A DNA stretch of 64,000 bases, from the NCBI RefSeq assembly GCF_008831285.2, contig NC_045139.1, positions 10,132,704 through 10,196,703 of the forward strand. Direction: 5' to 3'. The first letter of the stretch is position 1; the number at the start of each line of letters is the position of its first letter. A program made the translations under genes and the position numbers. The notes beneath the pieces were generated by a model that saw nothing but the letters and a program-made list of their open reading frames with translations, did no database searches and was not told the origin of the DNA. Shown here one piece after another: positions 28,218 to 38,636 of the stretch. Source of the stretch: Nymphaea colorata. Lineage: Eukaryota > Streptophyta > Magnoliopsida > Nymphaeales > Nymphaeaceae.

Positions 28218-29741
28218 GGAAAAGAGAAAACACACAATAAAGTATTAAATCTTAGATCTCTTTCAACCCAAAGCTTCGAACTTAATTTGCCTTGCCAGCC
28301 CAAAGAAAAGCAGAATGAATTTCTGGGTACTGCAGATTCAACTCAATGCTGAGGTCCTGCTACATTTTTTTCTGTTAATGATCATCATAAATCGATCATC
28401 ATAAATCTTAAGTTAATGAACACACAATATTTTGCGAATGACAAACCAATAATGAATTTAACTAGCTAGGTCTTATAGATGGCTTGCTTGGCGCTGATGT
28501 AGCTGATTATTCGTATGAATCAAAGGTTCAAAAGGGTTGACAGATACTCTTGACTCCCGTACAGAGACAACCAAGACGCTTTCACATATATTTAGGCCTT
28601 TATTGATCGCATTGCATCATCCATTCAGATGAATGTACTGTTGGTGAGCTTTAGCCATCATCTATGTCTAGTTGCAACGGCACTTAAGGATGACCATTCA
28701 TGTCATGCTTGAAGTCACTAGAGTCTAGTACTGCTTATATCTATAGATCAACACGTTTTTCACTTCTGGGATTGAGGCATTTTGTTCACATTCATGATGG
28801 ATTATAATTTATATTCCAAGATGAGATCCTTCTCCCTGAAGAACGTTACATTTTTCAAATTGATCACATCAGAAAGGTTGTGGACCTGTCCAGGTCATTC
28901 CTCCCTTAACTAACGTGCTTTTTTTTTTTTCTTGTTGCGTAGAAGAGGGTGAACACCGATTTTCACATGACCATTTTGTTGATCGGGAAAGAGAATGGAG
29001 GAATCAACAATACGGTGGGAACCAGCAAAATGCAGAATTTGAGGATGATATATGAAGGTTGAGGCGAAGGCTTAGACGGGAATGGCATGGTTGGAAAAGG
29101 TGGAGCTGTGATCAGCAAGATGGCGATGATGGTGATGATGATTAATCTATCAAACTTCTTCAATCAGACTGGGCTATGATGATTAAAATTAGGGGATGCT
29201 GGGTCAGACTTTGGGGCATGGGCTATTTACCGTATTTTACATTCACGTAGAAAACCACCAATAGCATTCTTCTCATCAGACCGTCATCAGGGCATATCCC
29301 AACTCCTCAATTTATGAGTTGGGATGATTCGACCAGGTTGTACTACTTAAAATTTTCTTGTCTACTACTGTACTTCTAAACTAATTTTCTTATATATTAC
29401 TGTACTTCTAAACTGATAAAGAAAAAGCAAAAGAAGCTATTGATGTTTTACTCTTGAAACTATAGAGGGTATATTACATTTCAAATATAACTTAAACAAA
29501 CACCAGACAAGACAGACTGAATAGATAGAACTGATAATGGAAGATACAAACGTTAGATAGGATGGACAAAATAGACATATCTGAAACAAACGTCGGCAAA
29601 AGGAAAAGGAACGTATTGTTTTGTTCCTGAAATCATTAAACAGTGGACAAGGAACATCATTGTCCACAAGGACAGGACAATAGTGTAATGGACAGGACGT
29701 TCTGTCTGTCCTGTCTCAATGGACAACAATCAAACGACTTC
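28218..29741 (-). repeat. Right arm of the giant inverted repeat
   Basis: Inverse copy of 26636-28167. The 66-codon open frame of the left arm recurs here (28963-29163, minus) with one amino-acid change (Ile to Val). It is hydrophobic and Pro-rich and resembles no family I know. Confidence 0.9.
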
Positions 29742-29744
29742 TAA

Positions 29745-29879
29745 AGGGAATATTATAGCTAGTCGAGCTAGGAGTCTGCAAAGATGCAAGTCACTAGTTC
29801 AATTTTTGCAAGTGCCATGCCTTTGCTTATTAAGTGGTGGGACACGATACCTCAGTTGAATGGTACATGTCACACGACT
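29745..29879. other. Short gap between the foldback element and the gypsy LTR
   Basis: About 135 bp of sequence with no recognised feature. The boundary with the gypsy LTR is estimated from weak similarity to 43415-43606. Confidence 0.3.
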
Positions 29880-31041
29880 GCTCTTTCTTTCTTTTTTCTT
29901 TCAAAGAGCCGAGCACCATAGACCTTTCAAGGCCAAGTCTTTTCGTTCATTCAGGTAGTGTTTGATGGCAAGGAAACCTGGAATTGGAAATATATTTCTG
30001 GAAATATATTTCTTGGAATAAAGGAATGAGAAAATTTTTTCCGATTCTCATTTTGGTGTGTGTGTGATGACTGAGAAATATATTTCTAGAAATATATTTC
30101 TGTGTTTGATGATATAGAAACATATTTCCAGAAATATATTTATGTGTTTGATAATAAGGAAACATATTTCCATATTTACATAATCTTTATATAGTTTCTT
30201 AAACACATAGATAAATACAGTAACCATGTACGAACTCACGACCATCGATAAAATGAACATGATCTTTACTAAGCAAGAACTCCATTATCAAACTCAAATT
30301 TACTGACTGAGAATGTCATAATCAAGTGTCAACTTTCATGTTCAAACTAATAAAATTCATATCCCAAAACAGCATGATAGAAAGTTTAGTTGAACCTTCC
30401 AAAGCAGCTGATACACATGCAACTTGGCTACTCTCAGCCCCACTAGCAATATGGGTGGCGTCATTCTAAGAGTGGGCATCCCCGTACAAAATGTTAATTT
30501 ACATATGATAGAAGCATCAACGTTAAATACATAGCACAGACAAAATGTAACTTTCATCATGTATATCATTTTAAACAAAAAGGTTCTTCCAAAATATGGT
30601 GATTGTATTTCTTCATATGTCCCTTGAACGACACTCGAACATGACATTGTCAGAGAGTCAGGGCTTCATCTCCGATTACCTATGAACATAAACATAAAGA
30701 TCAGCGTGATCAACTCAAACTCTACATACAGTAACAAACATAAGTAAAATATAAATAAAATAAACATATGAATAACTAATAATCATCAACACAATTGTTT
30801 CCATGTGTCATAAGTTCCTATGCACCTACTGCAGCACTGGGTAGCACATACAAAAAAGTAACATTCGTCAAATCTAATCATACCATCTACAAATAATACA
30901 TTCTAATATGCAAAGCGGAAAGGAATTAAGAGTCATAAAACGAACATGTATGTATCAAGTATAAAGCAATTTCAATAGCATATAAGTTAGAATGAACACA
31001 AACAAAGAATTATGAAGAAGTAAGAGAACATGTACTACTTA

Positions 31042-31379
31042 CTATTCATGATTGAGATTAAGCAGCAACCAAGGAACACGTTCGATAGGCAGAAGTTTGA
31101 AGAAGATGGCTGGCTTATTTCCCTCCTCCATTAGCATGAGGGCTCTTAAGTGCAATTGATTATCAATCTCTCCTGAGTTGAGCATTTCACGCAATATGTC
31201 CAAGCATTGGTCTAGTTTTTGTCCTGATGATGTGTTTACTATTGTTCGAAAACTATCGGCTATGTCATGGAATATCGTTCGATATTCCTCATCGTTCGTA
31301 CTTAATCTTGCTCTTTTGTTTGATGAATTTGTTGCCCTACTATCAGATGCAGCAGGTTGTGAATCTTGTTGAACATGTG
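31042..31379 (-). pseudogene. C-terminal exon of a MYB/SANT-like protein (Harbinger accessory-type), fragment
   Basis: Following a probable acceptor (TTTTCCATCACCAG, minus strand, ending near 31380), the frame reads about 112 codons to a stop at 31042. It has a basic patch NKRARL, then a helical C-terminal part with LDQCLDILREM and KLLPIERVPWLLLNL. This resembles the C-terminal helices of plant MYB/SANT-like proteins that accompany PIF/Harbinger transposases. The N-terminal MYB/SANT domain itself was not found in the element, so this is probably a remnant. Family placement is inferred from pattern only. Confidence 0.45.
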
Positions 31380-31694
31380 CTGGTGATGGAAAAGTAGAGC
31401 AAATTAAGAGCAATTACGTGAAAATGAATAGAAGCATACTACCATCACAAGAACATAGATCAAAACAAAGTCAACAAAAAAGTATTCTCAACTCCATAGT
31501 TCATACCTGGCCAAGAAAGCTTACAGCCACCACAGCAGGAATGGAAAAGGCATTTCGTACAAACCTCTGTGCCAACAGGGAATGCAGCTATCCAACTGTA
31601 GCGACAGTTTATAATTCTCTAGTGACAGTTTCATGGTTGTTTTAGCTACTCATGTCAAATATTTAGCAATTCAATAAGATATGACAGTCGAATG

Positions 31695-31697
<3 letters not shown>

Positions 31698-31762
<65 letters not shown>
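31698..31762. repeat. (TA)n microsatellite inside the Harbinger-type element
   Basis: Uninterrupted 65-bp alternating tract. Confidence 0.95.
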
Positions 31763-31766
<4 letters not shown>

Positions 31767-33170
31767 CTAAAAAACATCAATTTGTCGCAACTTTTTTAGT
31801 GAGATCACGTAAATGATTTTAAATTTACAACCTCAGTTACAAAAGATGAGGCAATGAAATAGCCTGTAGCGTGCAATCAACTCGGAGATAAGGTTTTTCT
31901 GCTTCAAACTTTTCCAACAAAACTTCTTAATTTATAAGTAAAGTTGAAGGTTCTGCTGAAATACAAATCAGACTTGATGAGCTGACGGGTTCATCTCAGC
32001 TTAGAGCTGATGACACGACAAATGGTGCAGCAACTATTTTGTTTCACAGATTCTTGATGAAGTTGAAGCTGCTATATGATCACGATATTCGTTACAAGAC
32101 AAGAAGAGGCATCAACATCAACTACTGTCATGCTTCTTAATGAATGCTTCTGATGAACACAGATTCAGATAAAATGAAGGCAAGTCTGCAGAACCGTGTG
32201 AAATAAGAGGCAGAAAACAAAACAACAAAAAGAAGCGAACAGATAAAAGGAAGGCAAGTCACGCACGCACGGACAGGAAACCAGAAAACAAAAAGAACAA
32301 AAATGGCAGAGCTAAATATCTGGAAAATCAACCAAAAAGTTTAAAGGGGGAGAGAAGGGAACTGACCTTGGTGAAGGTATGGGAGAATGAGAGAAGATGA
32401 AAAATAGGTGACGGAGCAGGAGGAGCAGGGGAGGGAAAAGCAATCTCCTCAGTTGTTCTTCTTCGTCTGTCAATCGACCCCAACTGCTTCAACGACAACA
32501 AAATCAGGCTATCTTCAACAACAGCAAAATCATGATTTCTACCCCAGCAAGGATTTTTAGGCCACGCCCTATGTTTCCTTTCGACATACAGCCCTCTATC
32601 CGTTCGCTGAGGAGGCGCAAGGAGGAGAATCAAGAATGTATCCTGAAAGCAGAGGGACCGTCAAACGCCTTCACTCGTATAGAATCTCAAAGGTTGCCAA
32701 ATGAAAAGGTAGAAATCAGAGTGGAAGAAAAGGGGAAAACAAGGGGAACTCACCGTGATGGTCTGCAGCAAAATCAGGCGTTCACGCACAGGTAGGGAGG
32801 GACTCGGGAGGGAGCGACACGGCGTAGGGAGGGAGACAAGGGAGGCAGCGAGAGAGATATGAGGGTGAGTCTCCGGAGCAGGAGAATGAGAGTGCGTGGG
32901 ACGACGAGGACGTAGCGGCTATGGCTGGGTGAGGAACTCGCGGTAGGGAAGAGGCAACGCGAGCTGCGAGCGCTGATGCAACGGTCCGAAAAATAACTCC
33001 GGAAACATTATTCCACCCCTCCGGGTGGAATAGTGTTTCCGGAAACATTATTCCGGAATCGACCTGAACGGTTGAAAATATAATTCCGCGTTTGATACGC
33101 TGGAATTTTTTTTCAAATTTGAATAATTATTCCGGTGCTACAGTAGAATACCAGGCTATCAAACACTACC

Positions 33171-33850
33171 TCAACTAAAGAATGGACTGCGCAATTGCTT
33201 TCCAGATACATTCACAAGGTCTGGCAGATGGCCTTTTATAAGTGCACCTATATTTACGACTTAACCAAATTTACAAGTGTATATAGAGAGAAGAAAGCAT
33301 GGCACTTGGCCAACGACCACATGTTGTTGCTTCAGCCTGCTCACCTTTCATCGAAGGATTGATCCCGCCTTTTTCCACCCACATTTGAATTTCAAACATT
33401 GAAGTGGTTTAGCCATCCGAACAGCCCATATCTCTAGTGGGATTTGGGACGATCGTCTACAGCAGTCCAATCGTGTGTCACCCACTCCTCTCTGCACGGT
33501 TGGGCCAACCAACCAGTACAAGGCCTTTATCCTCTGAAACATGCTTGCCTGCTTGGATACTTTGAAGAGTCTCTGTCCCGAATATCCTCATGAAAGAACC
33601 TGTTTGAGCAGTTACCATAAGATCTTTGTCATTCATTGACTGCCCAATGGTTTAGCCAGTTCTTCCCGTCGTGCACCAACGAGTGCCTGCTTCGGATGTA
33701 TGATGTTTGCTTAACTCAGGAATCACCCTGAGGTTAGACATAGGTAACTAACTCCGAATAGTAGCTTTAAACAATGCCACCAGCTATGTCTCGGCAAGCA
33801 AAGAGTTTTTCCTTGGCCAAGTTACATGCCTTCCCGACCTACTGTGTTCA
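33171..33850 (-). repeat. Left (3') gypsy LTR, main part
   Basis: It aligns with 43607-44283, for example AATGGACTG..CAATTGCTT, ACTTAACCAAATTTACAAGTG, CGCCTTTTTCCACCC and CGGCAAGCAAAGAG. The missing first part lies beyond the Harbinger-type insertion at about 29880-29953. Confidence 0.75.
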
Positions 33851-34024
33851 AAGTCCCTATTGAACCAGCGAGGTAGTGTAGCACTTCATCCTCGAACTGT
33901 CAAAGGAAACTATCTCGTTACCAACTATTTTCACCATCCAGGAGGCCTTTCCATTTCACAAAAAACTCCTAGTAGTAGCTGGTCTTATGTGTTTTTTAGT
34001 TGATGGTCTAATATTCTTTCAATC

Positions 34025-35222
34025 TCACATTTGAACTACGTCCTTACACACGGAGGGGCTCGAATAGGGCTTCGGCCACTGAGCAACTTGCTCGCCCTTG
34101 TGGACGGGCTTGAAGAAGCTTATATGGAATACTGAGTGGGACTTGATTCGAGCTAGAAGCTTTAAATTATAAACATTACTGCCAACTCTTCGCACGATTT
34201 GGAATGACCCATCATACCGTGGGACTAAACCATGGTGCACCAGTTTTCAATTGATTTTCTTTCAAATCTGCAACGTCAACTTGAGCATCACCTCATCACT
34301 AACGTTGAACTTACTTCATGTGCTGGTCAACCATCTTCTTCATGAGATGGATGGCCTTGGCATTTTTGAGTTGCTCCTATTGCTCCTACATGACTCCAGT
34401 CATAGCTGGGCACTTGTCCTTCTTGGCCATTACTAGGTCAGTGGGAGTCAAGGGTTTCTGGCCATTGACTACCTCAAACGGGATGCTCTCCATTGCACTA
34501 GTTTTCTGCAGATTGAAGCAAAATTGGGTGACATATAGAAGAGAACACCAATTCTTCTAGTTTCCCGTCACGAAGTGCCGAAGGCACTCCTCAAATACAG
34601 TATTTACCTGCTCAATTTGACTATTACTTTGCGGATAATTGCTTGTGCTGAATTTGAGTTTTGTGCACAACAACCCAAATAGACTCATCCAGAACTGTCC
34701 AATGAAGAGTGTCTCAATTGTTGACAATGTCCTAGGGCGCTCCATAGGACTTGACAACGTCTTGCAGGAACAGTCTAGCTACCTTTTCCATGAGCAACGA
34801 TGAGGCGCAAGAATGAAGGACCCGTAGTTGGGGAAGCGATCGACCACCACCAAGATCGAGGACATGTCGTCCACCTTTGATAGGCCAGTGATGAAGTCCA
34901 TGGACACACTTTGTCATGAACACTTCAATAGAGGCAACGGGATGAGGCAAGTACGCACAAAGTGTTGTACATCACCCATCAACCTTAGCTAGAAGTAAGA
35001 ATAGACAACCAATGCATAAGTTTGATCTTGCCCTGGATGCCCAGCCCACTTGGTGTCATGTAATTCTTGGAGTATTGTGTGCCTCAGGCCATCAACAGCT
35101 GAGACATAGGCCTGTGTCCCATGCCATCCACATATAGGACTCTTTCTCAGAGTTAAGAGCACGTCCCTGCTTGTACATATTCCACTATTTGCCTCGTCCC
35201 TTGGTCGGCTGAAGTGGTCCAT
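34025..35222 (-). pseudogene. Gypsy integrase region, degenerate
   Basis: Pieces in order along the minus strand: the zinc-binding segment with LRHTILQELHDTKWAGHPGQ, part of the core with STSNYPQSNSQIEQVN and LRHFV, and the C-terminal part with VPRYDGSFQIVRRVGSNVYNLKL followed by FHISFFKP. Frameshifts and stops separate them, so no functional integrase can be made. Confidence 0.8.
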
Positions 35223-35684
35223 ATAAGGTATTTTAAATGATCATGCCGATCACGTCACCATGATGATCATGACCACATACTCCACCCTACTCAATGCATT
35301 TGTAGCGGCATTGGACTAGCCGGTCTGATGCATAATAGTGTAGTCAAACTCGGTTAAAAACTCCTACCACCTAGCTTGTTTTGGTGGTAGTCTTTTCTGA
35401 GAGGAAAAGTAACTGACTGCTAAGCTGTGTGTAATAGTCATGTCCAAAGCATTTATTTTCACTTCAATTGGTCAGCTAAAATTAAGAAGCCAAAGCATAG
35501 GTTCTTGGGCCAAAACATAATTCAACCAATTGAATACTTCATGCAATGGGTCGTTCACTTCCATAGCTATCCTTCTTCTACAACTCCATTAGGGGCGTCG
35601 CTATATGAGAATATGCTTGGATAAACCATCTGCCATATCTACATTCCTTTTTTCAACAAAATGCCCTAAAAAAGACACTCATTT

Positions 35685-36154
35685 CTATGTAAATATGCAC
35701 TTGTCTCTCTTCAAGTATAGCTTATGTTCCTTATGTTGCTCGAAGACAAGCCGATAATATTTGCAGTGGTCTTTTAAAAGGTCGCTATATTTGCAGTGGT
35801 CTTTCAAAAGGTCACTGTAGACCGTTATCTCATCGAGATAAATGAATACAAAGTCATCAATGTATGGTTTGAATACATCATTCATTAGAGAACAGAAAGT
35901 TGTCGGACCATTGGTAATCTCAAACGACATTACATGAAATTCAAAAAAATCAGTTTAATCTCCTTAAGCTATACAGACCTAGTAATTCCTTGACTCCTCA
36001 AGTCCAGCTCTGTGAAGATAGTGGTCCGACTAAAATGATTAACTAGATCCTCCACCTGAGGGAGCAAGTGTTTGTTCTTGATCGCCAGCTTGTTCAGTGC
36101 CTTATAGTCGATACACATCTGTAGTGTGCCATCATTCATTTTCTGAAATAGCAC
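35685..36154 (-). pseudogene. Gypsy reverse transcriptase region, degenerate
   Basis: RT signatures are MCIDYKALNKLAIKNKHLLP, FTELDLRSQG and FEITNGPTTFCSLMNDVF. The catalytic box reads YLDE where YLDD is expected, which would remove a metal-binding aspartate. Just after it, a 30-bp tandem duplication (35758-35817) repeats DLLKDHCKYS in frame. Confidence 0.85.
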
Positions 36155-36358
36155 GAGAGCTCCAAAAGGAGCCTTCCATGGCTAGATGAAGCCGACCTCC
36201 AACAATTCATTCAACTGTTTTCCGAGTTCTTCTAACTCTGGAGAGCCATCCAGTAAAGGGCTTGAGTAGGGGCCGAGATCTAGACAACTCAATGGCATAG
36301 TCAATGTCTGGGCGAAGAGGCAACACCTTAGGCTCACATCTTCGTGGTCTTGCATCAA

Positions 36359-36826
36359 CTATGTTACTTCTTTGGGTATCTCCTGCTCTGAACATGTCCT
36401 GTTCACATTTTTAATGTAGACAAGGTATGTCATTTCCCATCGACAAAATCCATCTTTCAATTGGAGAGAAGACAGTAAAGGGGTTGATGACGACGGTTTG
36501 AAAACAAGGCCACATACCACTAAAATAGTGTAAAGTAATGACTCGTCCAAGAACATCAGCAGCCGTAAGTGACGAAACATAACTACTTTGGCTTGCACAA
36601 AGAACTCGGCTCCAAGGATGACGTCAAAGTTGTCAAAGACCACAACTGAGAACTTGTTCATTACAAGCCAGTCCCCCACCCAAGTTGGCACTCGCATCAG
36701 GTCACTTGTTGCATTTGGAGTAGCATTGATGGCCTTTACAAGATGCAACTCCTCGGACATCCTGGCATGTTGCTGCAGAATCACTCGCACGACCACAAAA
36801 TTGTGGGTTGCACCAGTATTCAGCAT
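36359..36826 (-). pseudogene. Gypsy aspartic protease region
   Basis: The frame begins LNTGATHNFV, where the family motif is usually LxDSGATHNF; the catalytic aspartate appears replaced by Asn. It continues with the typical VVFDNFDVILGAEFF. Confidence 0.75.
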
Positions 36827-37025
36827 TCAAGTTACCAGTATTCAACATTCAAGTTATCTCTTTGTCGTTGATGAGAGCTTGAATATAGAACAGCCCTGGC
36901 AATAGCTCAACGGGATGGCCCTGCAAAGTGTGAAGCATTTGCAAATGATTCAAGCATACCTCAACAATGGAAGAAGGCTCAGCCTACCCCTCTACGAAAG
37001 CAGTGTTCAAATCCTTTCGTTCGGG

Positions 37026-37064
37026 ACAGTCATTTGCTCTATGGTGACCTTTACAGATAAAGCA
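37026..37064 (-). pseudogene. Gypsy gag zinc knuckle
   Basis: The minus strand encodes CFICKGHHRANDCPERK, a CX2CX3HX4C knuckle of the form found in plant gypsy Gag proteins. It lies about 65 bp from the Copia insertion point, so Copia interrupted gag. Confidence 0.75.
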
Positions 37065-37128
37065 CCCTGTCAAAAAGCTAGAGTTCGTAGTAGAAGTAGC
37101 TTTGCTCTTATTGTTTTCCTCATCTTCT

Positions 37129-37785
37129 TGTTGGGTTGGGTCCAGCCTCAAGAGAGGACCCGACCCGGCCCGTCACTTAAGTGACGGGCGGGCGATAAAG
37201 GGGAGGGCACTCGATGGTGCCCCCTATTCCTTTCTCACGTGTCTCTCTCTTTTGGGTCCTCTCTTAGGGTTTCTTTTTGAGGAAAAGAAAGGGTGCTCTC
37301 TCTTGGTGGCTAGACAACAAAAGGAGAAGAGGAGAGGAGAGAAGGAGAAGAGGAGAGGAGAGAAGAAGAAGAGGAAAGCTAGAAAGAGAAGGTTGCGAGC
37401 TTGGCTTGAGCAAGATTCGATTCCAACGAGGAGGCGGAACGCATCTCCTCCCAATCCACGTTTTGGGCATTCCATCGGTGATATTTTCCCTTCTTTTCTC
37501 ATATAGTTTTGATGAGATATTATTGTTTGAGGGTTGGCTTTGTGTAGCCCCTCGTGGGAAAACTTATATCATTGATTATAGTGGATTGAGTTTTGGGTCG
37601 TAGTACCCCGTGGTTTTTACCCTCATTGTTTAGAGGGGTTTTCCACGTAAAAATCTTCTTGTACAATTTGTGATTGTGATTGCTTTGTCGTTGATCCGTT
37701 GCTTATTGCATGATCGGTTTGGGCTATACTTCGTTGTTGAATCTTTTTTAGTAGATTCGTGTTTATCCGCATTTTTATCCCAACA
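37129..37785 (+). repeat. 5' LTR of the full-length Copia element
   Basis: 657 bp. It contains a perfect 22-bp palindrome at 37168-37189 (core CGTCACTTAAGTGACG) and a purine-only tract at about 37319-37378 built from a GGAGAAGAGGAGAGGAGAGA repeat. Confidence 0.95.
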
Positions 37786-37788
37786 AAG

Positions 37789-37800
37789 TGGTATCAGAGC
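37789..37800 (+). other. Primer-binding site of the Copia element
   Basis: TGGTATCAGAGC, complementary to the 3' end of initiator tRNA-Met, 3 bp after the 5' LTR. Confidence 0.9.
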
Positions 37801-37804
37801 CAAC

Positions 37805-38636
37805 ATGGTGGATAACAAAATTGATTTTGGTACTAACCGTATGATTAGTCTAAATGGGACTAATTATAGTCTATGGAAAAATAAGATGAAAGATCTCTTA
37901 TATGTGAAGGCTATGCACCTCACAGTTTTTGCCAAAGAAAAGCCCGATTCTAAGTCTGATGAAGAATGAGAATTTGAACACGAACAAGTTTGTGGTTTCA
38001 TTCGACAATTTGTGGATGAAAATGTTTATAACTATATCCAAGATGAAAATCATGCAAGTAGTTTGTGGGCAAAATTAGAAAATCTTTATGCCTCCAAGAC
38101 AGGAAGTAGTAAATTATTTCTTCTGAAAAGATTGATGAATTTAAGATTCAGGGAGGGCAGTTCAATGTCAGATTTTCTAAATGATTTTCAGGGGGTCATT
38201 AGTCAGTTATCCAATATGGGCATTAAATTTGAAGATGAGATTTTGGGATTATTATTGCTTGCTACTTTGCCTGATTCGTGGGAGACATTTAGAGTCTCGC
38301 TTACTAACTCTGCAGCTAATGGGGTTGTTGCTTTAGAGACTATTAAGTCAGGTATTCTCAATGAGGAGATGAGAAGAAAATCCCAGGCTTGCTCTTCTCA
38401 GACGGAGGTTATTTTTACAGAGAACAGGGGGAGGAGTAAATTCAAGAGTGACAGGGGCAGAGATAAAAGTAGAAGCAAGTCCAAATCGAGATATAAGAAT
38501 TTGGAATGCCACCACTGTGGAAAGAAAGGACACATAAAGAAGTACTGCTTCCAGCTGAAGAAGGAGAATAAAATTGGGGAGAAACAGGAGAAGAAAATGA
38601 CCGAGATGACAATGTCGCAGCTACTGCACAACATGA
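37805..38636 (+). pseudogene. Copia gag, interrupted
   Basis: It starts at ATG 37805 (MVDNKIDFG) with the gag signature [17 protein letters not shown], a helical UBN2-type region (LWAKLENLYASKTGSSKLFL) and a CX2CX4HX4C zinc knuckle (CHHCGKKGHIKKYC). A TGA at 37967-37969 breaks the frame, and a frameshift near 38590 separates gag from the protease frame. Confidence 0.85.

Larger units (their letters stand above)
26636..29741. mobile_element. Harbinger-type foldback element: giant inverted repeat
   Basis: TAA flanks both ends (26633-26635 and 29742-29744). The ends GAGGTGGTTTGATTGTTGTC and GAAGTCGTTTGATTGTTGTC are inverse partners with two mismatches. Unlike an ordinary transposon, the inverted match continues inward for about 1.5 kb per side (26636-28167 against 28218-29741), leaving a spacer of about 50 bp. 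Inner arms are nearly identical; the outer 250 bp are clearly more diverged. No transposase is present. The three-base T-A target duplication and GTTTG-type ends fit PIF/Harbinger. A transcript across it would form a very long hairpin. Confidence 0.85.
29954..33170. mobile_element. PIF/Harbinger-type DNA transposon, 3.2 kb, in the left gypsy LTR
   Basis: The ends GGTAGTGTTTGATGGC and GGTAGTGTTTGATAGC (inverse) differ by one base, and TCA flanks both sides (29951-29953 and 33171-33173). The right gypsy LTR carries the intact target, CATTCAACTAAACAATGG, with a single TCA, so it serves as the empty site. The left subterminal zone repeats AGAAATATATTTC/TGTGTTTGAT motifs; the right has GGAATAATGTTTCC motifs. 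A MYB/SANT-protein-like exon is present but no DDE transposase, so it is non-autonomous. Confidence 0.85.

Noticed and set aside
29760-29830. Possible tRNA gene (TAGCTAGTCGAGCTAGG ... AGTTCAATTT)
   Set aside because: No closing acceptor stem and no plausible anticodon arm.
37102-37506. 134-codon frame, repeated at 41816-42244, with opposite-strand partners
   Set aside because: It is the Copia LTR; the Lys/Arg/Glu-rich part is a purine repeat, and the two copies are simply the two LTRs.
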